In this document: positions 24,867 through 34,063 of the stretch, piece by piece
Position numbering within the stretch: the first letter of the stretch is position 1
Layout: every line of letters begins with the position of its first letter
Origin: Allobosea sp. 67-29
Lineage (GTDB): Bacteria > Pseudomonadota > Alphaproteobacteria > Rhizobiales > Beijerinckiaceae
NCBI RefSeq assembly: GCF_001898115.1
Contig: NZ_MKSQ01000026.1
Location: 1-64,000 of the forward strand
DNA: 64,000 nucleotides
Direction: 5' to 3'
Program-made: the position numbers and the translations under genes
Notes under the pieces: generated by a model
The model's input: only the letters and a program-made list of their open reading frames with translations
What the model was told of the DNA's origin: nothing
Database searches by the model: none

Positions 24867-26585
24867 ATGCGAAACCATATTGCCGCTGCGCTTTTCCTGA
24901 TGCCGGGGCTGGCCTCGGCCGGCGAGACCGATCTCGACAGCCGGATCGACCGCGTCACCGTCTATCCGGACGGCGCCGTGGTGACGCGCCTCGGCAAGGC
25001 CTCGCTCCTGCAGGGCGCCTCGCAGATCGTGCTGCGCGGCCTGCCGGCGACGATCGACCCGGCCTCGATCCGGGTCGAGGGCAAGGGCTTCGCGGATAAG
25101 GCGGGCGACGGCGCCTTCTCGGTCGGTGCCGTCGATGTCCGCCTCGCGCCGGGCGAGGCGAAGCCCGTGCTCGACAGGACCGTCGAGGACAGGCTGAAAG
25201 CCCTTCGCGAGGAGAAGGGCGAGCATGAGGGCCGCATCGCCGCCATCGAGGCCCAGCGCGCCACGATCGAGCGCTTCGCCCAGGTCGGCCCCGACAAGCT
25301 CGGGCCCGACGGCAAGGCCCTGCCGGTCTCCGACTGGCCGGCCGTGTTCGCGGCGATCGGCACCGCGCTGGTCAAGGTCCAGAACGATCTGCGCGCGGAA
25401 CGCACGAAGCTCGCCGATGTCGCCGCCGAGATCGCCGCGCTCGAGCGAGCCCATCCGCAGGGCCCCCGGCCCGGCGCGCCGAAGCGCGACATCGCCATCG
25501 CGGTCGAGGCCCCCCAGCCGGTCGCGGCCGAATTCACCGTGAGCTATCGCGTCAGCGGCGCCAGCTGGACGCCGACCTATGAGGCGCGCCTGACCACGAC
25601 CGGCGAAAAGCCGGAGGTCGCCCTGACGCGCCGCGCCGAGATTCGCCAGCGCACAGGCGAGGCATGGGACAACGTCGCACTGACGCTCTCGACCACGCGC
25701 TCCACAGGCGGCACCCGTGCGCCTGAGCTCGTCCCGATGCAGGTCGCCTTCTTCGAGCCGCCGGTGGTCTATGAAAGCCGCGGGCGCGTCGGCGCCGTCG
25801 CGCCGGCCCCGATGGCCGCTGCCCGCGCCAAGGCCGAAGCCGAGGCGACTGCGGACGCATTGGCGCGACAGTCGCAGCGCGCCGCCGCGCCCAAGCCCGC
25901 CGAGCTTCAGGTCGCAACCATCGAAGCCGGCGCCTATCAGGCGAATTTCAAGGTGCCCGGCCTCGCCTCGATCCCGCAGGACGGCAGCCCGAAGACGGTG
26001 ACCCTGAGCCAGCGCAAGGCGGAAGCGACGCTCGCAGCCCGCGCCGTGCCGGAGCTGGAGCAGAAGGCCTATCTCGAAGCTGCCTTCACCCATGGCGAGG
26101 AGGCGCCGCTGCTGGCCGGCCGCGTCGCGCTGCATCGCGACGGCACCTATGTCGGCATGGGCCGGTTCAATCTCGTCGCTCCGGGCGACGAGGTCGCGCT
26201 CGGCTTCGGCGCCGACGATCGCATCAAGGTGAGCTATGCCCCGGTGAAGCGACGCGAGAACGAGCCGCGCTGGCTCGCCCAGAGCCGCACCGACCAGCGT
26301 GAGTTCCGCACCGTCGTGAAGAGCCTGCACGCGCAACCGGTCAAGATCACGGTGCTGCAGCGCATCCCCTTCTCGGAGAACAGCGCGATCGCGGTCGAGC
26401 CCATCGCCGCCCAGACCACGCCGCCGACCGAGAAGCAGGTCGGCGACAGGCGCGGCGTCTCCGCCTGGACCTTCGACCTGCCGCCCGGCGGCGAGAAGGA
26501 CATCCGCCTCGCCTACCGCATCAAATGGCCGGGCGACCGCGAGGTCGCCTATGAGGAGCAGCCATTGCCGCAGGCGGCGGACTGA
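24867..26585 (+). CDS. Mucoidy inhibitor MuiA-family protein (DUF4140/DUF4139)
   Basis: A 572-residue secreted protein. The signal peptide MRNHIAAALFLMPGLASA is followed by a DUF4140 domain (about residues 20-115, RVTVYPDGAVVTR), a helical coiled-coil stretch (about 108-200) and a DUF4139 beta-rich domain (about 210-570, VSYRVSGASWTPTYEARL). An Ala/Lys-rich insert lies near residues 305-345. GGAGGGG precedes the ATG at 24867 and excludes the longer upstream frame. Family members are periplasmic or surface proteins; one was linked to mucoidy, but biochemical function is unknown. Confidence 0.88.
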   Translation: MRNHIAAALFLMPGLASAGETDLDSRIDRVTVYPDGAVVTRLGKASLLQGASQIVLRGLPATIDPASIRVEGKGFADKAGDGAFSVGAVDVRLAPGEAKPVLDRTVEDRLKALREEKGEHEGRIAAIEAQRATIERFAQVGPDKLGPDGKALPVSDWPAVFAAIGTALVKVQNDLRAERTKLADVAAEIAALERAHPQGPRPGAPKRDIAIAVEAPQPVAAEFTVSYRVSGASWTPTYEARLTTTGEKPEVALTRRAEIRQRTGEAWDNVALTLSTTRSTGGTRAPELVPMQVAFFEPPVVYESRGRVGAVAPAPMAAARAKAEAEATADALARQSQRAAAPKPAELQVATIEAGAYQANFKVPGLASIPQDGSPKTVTLSQRKAEATLAARAVPELEQKAYLEAAFTHGEEAPLLAGRVALHRDGTYVGMGRFNLVAPGDEVALGFGADDRIKVSYAPVKRRENEPRWLAQSRTDQREFRTVVKSLHAQPVKITVLQRIPFSENSAIAVEPIAAQTTPPTEKQVGDRRGVSAWTFDLPPGGEKDIRLAYRIKWPGDREVAYEEQPLPQAAD

Positions 26586-26607
26586 AGCCGGATCAAGGCG
26601 GCGTGAC

Positions 26608-27186
26608 TCACACCGCCATTTCGAGCTCGCGCTTGCGGCCGAGATCGTTCATCCAGCTCCGGAACTTCGGCTGCACGGCGATCTGGTGGCCGTAGTGCCG
26701 CCCCAGCGCCTCCGTCAGCCGGCCGCCGCGGCCGAGCTGCTCGTCGGCAAAGCCGATCATCACCGAATTCGGCCAGGCCTGCGGGCGAACCGCGCGCAGC
26801 CGCGCGAAGAGAGCGTCTTCGCCCTCAGCCGGATCGGCCTGCGCCATCAGCGTCAGCATCGCCGCGGTCGAGCGCGAGATGCCCATGTGGCAATGCACCA
26901 GCAGATGCCCCTTCAACCGCGAGGCGGCGGTCGCGCGCAGGCCCTCGCCGAAGTTCAGGATCGCCTCGACATGTTCGGGCGCCGGCATGATCTGGCCGGG
27001 GCGCGGCTCGATGATGTCGTGGAAGCGCAGCGTCACGCGGTGATGCTCGCCATAGGCATCGAAGGCCGCGATCTCGGCCCGGTCGGGATCGAGCACCGAA
27101 AGCACATGCGTCACTTCGCGGGCGCTGTTGCCGGGCAGTTCCTCGATGCCGCAGATCGTCAGGGTCGAGATGGCGAGGGTCTTCAT
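26608..27186 (-). CDS. Dual-specificity/tyrosine phosphatase-like protein
   Basis: A 192-residue cytosolic protein. The signature HCHMGISRS (H98, C99, R105) fits the HCX5R catalytic loop of cysteine phosphatases, and FHDI near residue 57 could supply the general-acid Asp. The substrate is unknown. GGAGG is nine bases before the ATG. It is transcribed from between a divergent M20 peptidase promoter region and the convergent MuiA gene, with no obvious kinase partner. Confidence 0.83.
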   Translation of the reverse strand: MKTLAISTLTICGIEELPGNSAREVTHVLSVLDPDRAEIAAFDAYGEHHRVTLRFHDIIEPRPGQIMPAPEHVEAILNFGEGLRATAASRLKGHLLVHCHMGISRSTAAMLTLMAQADPAEGEDALFARLRAVRPQAWPNSVMIGFADEQLGRGGRLTEALGRHYGHQIAVQPKFRSWMNDLGRKRELEMAV

Positions 27187-27305
27187 GGCGCGCCTCCGCT
27201 GCGGAGCCCCTTGTCCGGCACCGGCACGGCCGCGCGCAACCGCCGGAACGGGTCGCTCCCCTGAAAGGCCAGCGGCCGGCGACGACGCCGGCCGCTGGCT
27301 TGTCC

Positions 27306-28514
27306 TCACTCCGCCGCGACGGCGCGCAGGCCCTGCCCGAGCTCCTGATCGACGACGCCGACCCAGTAGCGCACGCCGTCCGGGATGATCGCGTCGTTGA
27401 AGTCGTAGAGCGGCGTGTGCAGGCCGACGAAGGAGCCGTCCGGATTGACGCCGTTGCCGATCCGCATGAAGGCACCCGGCCGCACCAGCATCATCTCGGC
27501 GAAATCCTCGCCGCCCGTGCCGGGGCGGAGCTGGCCGTTGACCTTCTCGGCGCCGACCGCTGCGGTTGCCGCTGCAACGCCGACGCGCACCTGCTCGGCC
27601 TCGTTGACCAGCGGGCTGGTGCCGCGGTGGTAATAGGCCTCCGCCTGGCAGCCCCAGGCCTGCGCCGTCGCAGCCGCGAGCTCGGCGATACGCCGCTCCA
27701 CCGTGTCGCGTACCTCCTGCGAATAGGTGCGGGCCGTTCCGCCCAGCACGAGTTCGGAGGGGATGACGTTGGAGGCGTTGACGTCGCCGCCATGGATGTA
27801 GCCGACGCTGATCACCGCCGTATCGAGCGGGGCGACGTTGCGGCCGACGATGCCCTGCAGGCCGAGGACGAAATGCGCCTGCGCATAGGTGATGTCGGTC
27901 GAGCGGTGCGGCTGCGAGCCGCCATGGCCGCCGACGCCGCGGAAGGTGACCTTCCACGAATCCGCCGCCGCCAGGAACGGGCCGACCGTGGTGCCGAAAT
28001 GGCCGACCGGCATGCCGGGCGTGTTGTGCAGGCCGTAGATCGCGTCGCAGGGGAAGCGCTCGAAGAGACCGTCGGCCAGCATCGCGTTGGCGCCGCCGCG
28101 GCCTTCCTCGGCCGGCTGGAAGATCAGGTTGACGGTGCCGGCGAAGTCGCGGTTCTCGGCGAGGTAGCGCGCGGCCGCGAGCAGCATGGTGGTGTGCCCG
28201 TCATGGCCGCAGGCATGCATCCGGCCCGGGTTCTTCGAGGAATAGGGCAGGTTCGTCGTCTCTTCGAGGGCGAGACAGTCCATGTCGGCGCGCAGACCCA
28301 CGGCGCGGCCGGGCCTGTTGCCGCGGATCACGCCGACGACTCCGGTCTTGCCGACATTCTCGGTGACCTCGACGCCCCATTCGCGCAAGCTATCGGCGAC
28401 GAGCTTGGCCGTGCGGACTTCCTCGAGGCCGAGTTCGGGATGGGCATGGATGTCGCGGCGGATCGCCGTGAACGCGGCGTGATGCTGGTCGAGCCAGGCG
28501 TCGAGCTTGGTCAT
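27306..28514 (-). CDS. M20 family amidohydrolase (hippurate hydrolase-like)
   Basis: A 402-residue zinc amidohydrolase of the M20D type, which hydrolyses N-acyl amino acids or related amides. Metal and catalytic motifs are RADMDCLALEE, HACGHDGHTTML, FQPAEEGRGGA and a late H in FVGLHTPLYDFND. A dimerisation domain (about residues 190-305, VTFRGVGGHGGSQPHRS) is inserted. The ATG at 28514 has GGGGAAGAA upstream. It has no clear operon partner, and the substrate cannot be deduced. Confidence 0.9.
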   Translation of the reverse strand: MTKLDAWLDQHHAAFTAIRRDIHAHPELGLEEVRTAKLVADSLREWGVEVTENVGKTGVVGVIRGNRPGRAVGLRADMDCLALEETTNLPYSSKNPGRMHACGHDGHTTMLLAAARYLAENRDFAGTVNLIFQPAEEGRGGANAMLADGLFERFPCDAIYGLHNTPGMPVGHFGTTVGPFLAAADSWKVTFRGVGGHGGSQPHRSTDITYAQAHFVLGLQGIVGRNVAPLDTAVISVGYIHGGDVNASNVIPSELVLGGTARTYSQEVRDTVERRIAELAAATAQAWGCQAEAYYHRGTSPLVNEAEQVRVGVAAATAAVGAEKVNGQLRPGTGGEDFAEMMLVRPGAFMRIGNGVNPDGSFVGLHTPLYDFNDAIIPDGVRYWVGVVDQELGQGLRAVAAE

Positions 28515-28821
28515 GGTCGCTGTTCTTCCCCTTCTGCGTCCGCGCCGGCAGGCACCGTCCCGCCCTGCGCCTGACGCCATCCTAGCCCTTACGCGCGATT
28601 GCGGCAGGATTACCGCGCAGATCATGCAGGTCTGCCATGCTTTCGCGGGCGTTTTCCCGGCGCCGGCCCGTCCGGGGCACCGGAAAACTTGACCTGAGCG
28701 CCCTCTTGGCCCATGAGGGCTTGCAAGGACCTGCCCCGAAACCCCGGCCTTGCGCCGGGGTTTTGCATTTGCGCGGGCCGCTTGCGAGAGGCAACGCGGT
28801 AACAGCAGGGACACCTCGCTC
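28515..28821. other. Intergenic region upstream of purA
   Basis: This 307-base region separates the M20 gene (minus) and purA (plus). It contains a possible -35 TTGACC at 28689 and a strong hairpin at 28739-28764. No open frame is credible. The M20 and purA promoters must both lie here. Confidence 0.6.
28739..28764 (+). terminator. Terminator-like hairpin in the purA leader
   Basis: AAACCCCGG (28739-28747) pairs with CCGGGGTTT (28755-28763), and TTTTGC follows on the plus strand. The hairpin ends 58 bases before the purA ATG. If the promoter is upstream (TTGACC at 28689), it would act as an attenuator; otherwise it may end a small RNA. The T-run is short. Confidence 0.4.
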
Positions 28822-30114
<1,293 letters not shown>

Positions 30115-30165
30115 CCCCGCCCTTCGAGGGTTGACGCGACCCGTCATCAGCGACAAGTGAGGCCA

Positions 30166-31425
30166 ATGGCCGATTTCTACCCGATCCTGGCGCGAGCCGT
30201 CGCCGGGCTGCCCGACAACACTCCCGAGGCGCGCCGCGCCATCTTCGATCGGGCGCGGGCTGCCCTCGTCGCGCAGTTGCGCAGTCTCGATCCGCCGCTG
30301 GGCGAGGCCGAGATCATGCGCGAGCGCCTGACCCTCGACGAGGCCGTCGCCCGGATCGAGGCCGAATACGACGAAGCGGCCGCGCCGCAGCCGGGCACCC
30401 GTGGCCCGGTGATTCGCCCGCAGCCCGAAGCCGCGCAGCCTCCGCGCCCGCCCGAGCCGAAGAAGCACCCCGAATTCGCCCCGCTGCCGCGGGCCGAGGA
30501 GCCGGATTCGGCCGGCACCGACGAGGTTCACGACCTCGACGACCGGCTGGAGCCGGCCGACCCCCAGCCGGCGCGGCCCCGGGTGATGCCACCGCGCGAG
30601 CCGCGGGTGAAGCCGGGCCACATCCGCACCATCGTGGTCGGCTCCGTCGTGGCCGTCGCCGTCGCGGCGATCGCCGGCACGGCGATCTATGTCCACAAGC
30701 TCAAGCCGCAGGAAACGCCGCGGCCAGGCACGGAAACCGCCTCTCAGCAGCAGCCCGCACAGCCCGACAACGCCGGCAAGATCGGCGACCGCGTCGGCGA
30801 GCCGAACGCTCCCGCCCAGGGACGCAGCGGCAACGCGGCCAGCAACGCTCCCGGCACGCCGGTGCAGCAGCCCGGCGGCGAGATCGCCGTCGCGCAGCGC
30901 GCCATCCTCTACATCGAGACGCCGGACAATCCGCAGCAGCCGCGCGCCGTGAACGGCCGCGTCTTCTGGCGCCTGGACAGCGAAAGCGCCGGCCAGGGCC
31001 GCCCGGTCGAGACCATCGTGCGCGCCACCATCGAGATCCCCGATGCCGGCATGAATCTCGACTTCACCATCCGGCGGAACACCGACACGGCCTTCCCCGC
31101 TTCGCACATCATCGGCCTGCGCTTCACCAACAGCGGCGATCCGTCGCAGGCGGTCAAGGAAGTCGGCGTGCCGCAGTTCAAGACCGCCGAAGGCGAGCGC
31201 GGCGCGCCCCTGTCCGCGATCAACTCGGCACTCGGCGACAATCTGTTCGTCGTGGCCCTGTCGAACGTGCCGGTCGAGGTCGAGCGCAACACCGACCTCA
31301 TCCTGAACCGCAGCTGGATCGACCTGCCGGTGCTGTTCACCTCGGGCCGGCGCGGCATCATCACGTTCGAGAAGGGCGTCTCGGGCGCCCAGACCCTCGG
31401 CGACGCCTTCGGCCGCTGGCAGTAG
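30166..31425 (+). CDS. Single-pass membrane hypothetical protein downstream of purA
   Basis: A 419-residue protein. The N-terminal cytoplasmic helical part (1-70) begins ADFYPILARAVAGLPDNT. A Pro-rich linker (72-150), one transmembrane helix (about 154-176, TIVVGSVVAVAVAAIAGTAI) and a periplasmic C-terminal domain (about 240-419) with mixed beta pattern (NPQQPRAVNGRVFWRLD, ISLPV-like WIDLPVLFTSGRRG) follow. GAGG precedes the ATG. I recognise it only as a conserved-looking Rhizobiales-type protein; its role is unknown. Confidence 0.78.
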   Translation: MADFYPILARAVAGLPDNTPEARRAIFDRARAALVAQLRSLDPPLGEAEIMRERLTLDEAVARIEAEYDEAAAPQPGTRGPVIRPQPEAAQPPRPPEPKKHPEFAPLPRAEEPDSAGTDEVHDLDDRLEPADPQPARPRVMPPREPRVKPGHIRTIVVGSVVAVAVAAIAGTAIYVHKLKPQETPRPGTETASQQQPAQPDNAGKIGDRVGEPNAPAQGRSGNAASNAPGTPVQQPGGEIAVAQRAILYIETPDNPQQPRAVNGRVFWRLDSESAGQGRPVETIVRATIEIPDAGMNLDFTIRRNTDTAFPASHIIGLRFTNSGDPSQAVKEVGVPQFKTAEGERGAPLSAINSALGDNLFVVALSNVPVEVERNTDLILNRSWIDLPVLFTSGRRGIITFEKGVSGAQTLGDAFGRWQ

Positions 31426-31509
31426 GGCCGCCTTTTCGGCGCGCCCGGGTCGCCTCGGGCAGGCTGCGTCCGCGGCTCCGACCCCGGACGGCCGCGTCGA
31501 TCTGGAACC

Positions 31510-32457
31510 TCAGCTCTGCCGCTGCGCGGCGAAGCGCGCGGCGGCGCGCAGCACATCCGCATCGGGCCCGAATCCGGCGAGAGCCGTGACCGCGACCTCG
31601 CCGAGCCGGTCCCTCTCCTGCCGGGCGCCGCCGAGCCCGAGCACGCCGATCAGCGTCGCCTTGCCCTTGGCGGCGTCCTTCGCCGTCGCCTTGCCCATCT
31701 GGGCGGCGTCGGCCTCGACGTCGAGGATGTCGTCGGCGACCTGGAAGGTCGCGCCCAGGGCCCGGCCATAGGCGTCGAGCGCCTTGAGCGCCGCGGCATC
31801 GGCCCCGCCGAGGCGCGCGCCGATCTCGACGCTCGCCGCCAGCAGGGCGCCGGTCTTCATCCCCTGCAGGCGCCGGATCTCGGCCTCGGTCAGCGCACGC
31901 TTCTGCGCCTCGAACCGCCCTTCGGCGGCGAGGTCGAACATCTGTCCACCGACCATTCCGCCAAGGCCGGACGCCCGGGCGAGCGCCCGCACCAGAGCCG
32001 CACGCACCTCGCCGGAGGCGTGCGTCGCCGGGTCGGCCAGCACGTCGAAGGCCAGCGTCAGCAAGGCATCCCCCGCCAGGATCGCCGTCGCCTCGTCGAA
32101 GGCCCTGTGCACCGTGGGCCGGCCCCGGCGCAGATCGTCGTCGTCCATCGCCGGCAGGTCGTCATGGACCAGCGAATAGCAATGCAGCAGCTCGACGGCC
32201 GCGCCCGCCCGCAGCGCCTGCTCCTGCGGGACGCCGAAGAGCCGAGCCGTCTCGACCGTCAGGAAGGGCCGCAGCCGCTTGCCGCCGGCAAGCGCCCCAT
32301 GCCGCATCGCGGCGACAAGGCGCTCCGGCCGTGCGATCTCGCCCTCTCCCGGCGTCATGGCGAGCAGGCTTTCCAGCAGGGCCTCGATCGCCTCGGCGTT
32401 CTCCGCGAGGCGCGGGGCGAGACTGCTCCCCATGGCGGGGGGTGTGACGGAACTCAT
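31510..32457 (-). CDS. ispA: Polyprenyl synthetase (farnesyl/geranylgeranyl diphosphate synthase, IspA-like)
   Basis: A 315-residue all-helical prenyltransferase that condenses IPP with allylic diphosphates. The first aspartate-rich motif is DDLPAMDDDDLRRGRPT and the second is DDILDVE, with GGKRLRP and GMKTGALL also present. The residues before the first DDxxD suggest a short-chain (C15/C20) product, but chain length is not certain. It is divergent from mtgA. Length is normal for IspA. Confidence 0.9.
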   Translation of the reverse strand: MSSVTPPAMGSSLAPRLAENAEAIEALLESLLAMTPGEGEIARPERLVAAMRHGALAGGKRLRPFLTVETARLFGVPQEQALRAGAAVELLHCYSLVHDDLPAMDDDDLRRGRPTVHRAFDEATAILAGDALLTLAFDVLADPATHASGEVRAALVRALARASGLGGMVGGQMFDLAAEGRFEAQKRALTEAEIRRLQGMKTGALLAASVEIGARLGGADAAALKALDAYGRALGATFQVADDILDVEADAAQMGKATAKDAAKGKATLIGVLGLGGARQERDRLGEVAVTALAGFGPDADVLRAAARFAAQRQS

Positions 32458-32580
32458 GCGCCGATCTCGCGTTCGCTGCCGGGACGGGGGCCTTGCCGGA
32501 CCTTCGCCGCATCGTCAAGGTGCCGGCGATGCCGGGCACGCGCCGCGCGGCGCGAAACGGGGGACGGTCTGCTGGGTTGG

Positions 32581-33237
32581 GTGATCGGATGGTGCCTGAG
32601 GCTGGCGGTCTGGCTCGTCCTGGCCCTTGCCGCCGCCCTGGTGCTCTATCGTTTCCTGCCGGTGCCCTCGACACTGATGCTCGGCCGCTGGCTGACGCTG
32701 CAGACCGTCGAGCGCGACTGGGTACCGCTCCAGCAGATCTCGCCGAACCTGGTCCGGGCCGTGATCGCCTCCGAGGACCAGCGCTTCTGCAACCATCGCG
32801 GCGTCGATTGGGTCGAGCTCAATGCGGTGATGGAAGATGAGGACGGGCCCCGCCGCGGCGCCTCGACCCTGACCATGCAGACGGCCAAGAACGTCTTTCT
32901 CTGGCCGGGCCGCTCCTATCTCCGCAAGGGGCTGGAGATCCCCATCGCCATGGCAATCGACCTGGTCTGGGGCAAGCAGCGCGTCATCGAGGTCTATCTC
33001 AACGTCGCCGAATGGGGCGAGGGGCTGTTCGGTGCCGAGGCGGCGGCGCAGCGCTACTTCCGCAAATCCGCGGCCCGACTCACCCCGACAGAGGCCGCCC
33101 GCCTCGCCGGAGCCCTGCCCAATCCGCTCCTGCGCAATCCCGGCAAGCCGAGCCGGGCTCTGCAATCGGCCGCCGGGCGGGTGCAGCGCCGCATGGTCCA
33201 GCTCGGCCCGCTCGGCAACTGCGCCCTGCCCGATTGA
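32581..33237 (+). CDS. mtgA: Monofunctional peptidoglycan glycosyltransferase MtgA
   Basis: A 218-residue membrane-anchored glycosyltransferase that polymerises lipid II. The transmembrane helix is residues 2-24 (IGWCLRLAVWLVLALAAALV). The catalytic Glu65 is in IASEDQRFCNH, followed by GASTLTMQTAKNVFLW, RKGLEI and EVYLNVAEWG, all GT51 motifs. The GTG at 32581 is the only initiation codon close to the helix in this frame, giving the usual MtgA topology. It lies between divergent ispA and rpmF. Confidence 0.9.
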   Translation: MIGWCLRLAVWLVLALAAALVLYRFLPVPSTLMLGRWLTLQTVERDWVPLQQISPNLVRAVIASEDQRFCNHRGVDWVELNAVMEDEDGPRRGASTLTMQTAKNVFLWPGRSYLRKGLEIPIAMAIDLVWGKQRVIEVYLNVAEWGEGLFGAEAAAQRYFRKSAARLTPTEAARLAGALPNPLLRNPGKPSRALQSAAGRVQRRMVQLGPLGNCALPD

Positions 33238-33414
33238 GGCCGAAGGCCGGGCTTCCAGGTGGTGCCAGGACGCGCCGGCCACTTTTTCACATGGGGCTCT
33301 AGCCATCGTGGCCTCAAGCGTGTATGGGCAACGCCTCACGAGATTGATCCGTCGTCGTGGCGGGGGTGCGGCTTTGGGCCAGCGCTTCCGGGCGGCGGCA
33401 CGATGGAGAGTACA

Positions 33415-33600
33415 ATGGCCGTTCCGAAGAAGAAGACGTCGCCGTCGAAGCGCGGCATGCGCCGCTCGGCCGACGCGCTGAAGCAGCCCACCTATATCGA
33501 GGACAAGAACTCCGGCGAACTGCGCCGCCCGCACCATGTCGACCTGAAGAGCGGCATGTATCGCGGCCGCCAGGTCCTCAAGGTCAAGGCCGACGCCTGA
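33415..33600 (+). CDS. rpmF: 50S ribosomal protein L32
   Basis: A 61-residue protein. The sequence [20 protein letters not shown] is the L32 signature, followed by [19 protein letters not shown]. It lacks the zinc cysteines, as in other C-minus L32 forms. GGAG lies about six bases before the ATG at 33415. It is followed by two hairpins, the second with a strong T-run. Confidence 0.97.
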   Translation: MAVPKKKTSPSKRGMRRSADALKQPTYIEDKNSGELRRPHHVDLKSGMYRGRQVLKVKADA

Positions 33601-33649
33601 GGGCGACCTGGCCGGACGCCGCGTCCGGCCTTTGCCTCAGCATGACGAG

Positions 33650-33675
33650 ACCGGCCGAGAGGCCGGTTTTTCTTT
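33650..33675 (+). terminator. Rho-independent terminator after rpmF
   Basis: ACCGGCC (33650-33656), loop GAGA and GGCCGGT (33661-33667) are followed by TTTTCTTT. A second hairpin, GGCCGGACGCCGCGTCCGGCC-like, sits just upstream at about 33610-33630. Confidence 0.85.
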
Positions 33676-33694
33676 GCCTGCCGCCGGCAGGCCC

Positions 33695-33889
33695 TCAGCG
33701 TCCAACGCTCCCGGCGCGAGCCAGGCACGCCGCCCTGCGATAGAGCGCCGCGGCCGATTGTGGCGTCGCCCGCTCCCTCGCGGCAAAGGGGCCGATCCGC
33801 GCCTGGGCGGCGGCGGCCTGCAGCAGCAGCAGCGCAGAGGCGCCGGCGCCTTGCCTGCCCTGCTCCACCGTCTCCTCGCTACGCAACAT
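33695..33889 (-). CDS. Small Ala-rich hypothetical protein (64 aa)
   Basis: A 64-residue frame starting MLRSEETVEQGRQGAGASAL with GGAG six bases before its ATG. It is helical, with an apolar Ala/Leu stretch (ASALLLLQAAAAQARIG) at about residues 17-33, perhaps an amphipathic helix. It lies convergently behind rpmF. A longer overlapping frame at 33637-33906 has a poor protein composition. Real expression is moderately likely. Confidence 0.45.
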   Translation of the reverse strand: MLRSEETVEQGRQGAGASALLLLQAAAAQARIGPFAARERATPQSAAALYRRAACLARAGSVGR

Positions 33890-34063
33890 GTCTCACTCCG
33901 GCACATGGCGATGTGACGGAACGGCAGGTTGCAAGCCGGCGGCCAGACTTAACGCCGTGTTAATCAGAATCCTCGCATCGTTTGGAGACGTTTCCCCACA
34001 CTGGGACAGGCGAACCGCACCAGGACGGCGCGGAGCGTGCTGTCTTGATCGAGGCCGCCCGCG

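Noticed and set aside
33637-33906. 89-codon minus frame overlapping the 64-codon frame
   Set aside because: Its translation is Arg/Cys/Pro-rich without a protein-like pattern, and the 64-codon frame has a better ribosome site.
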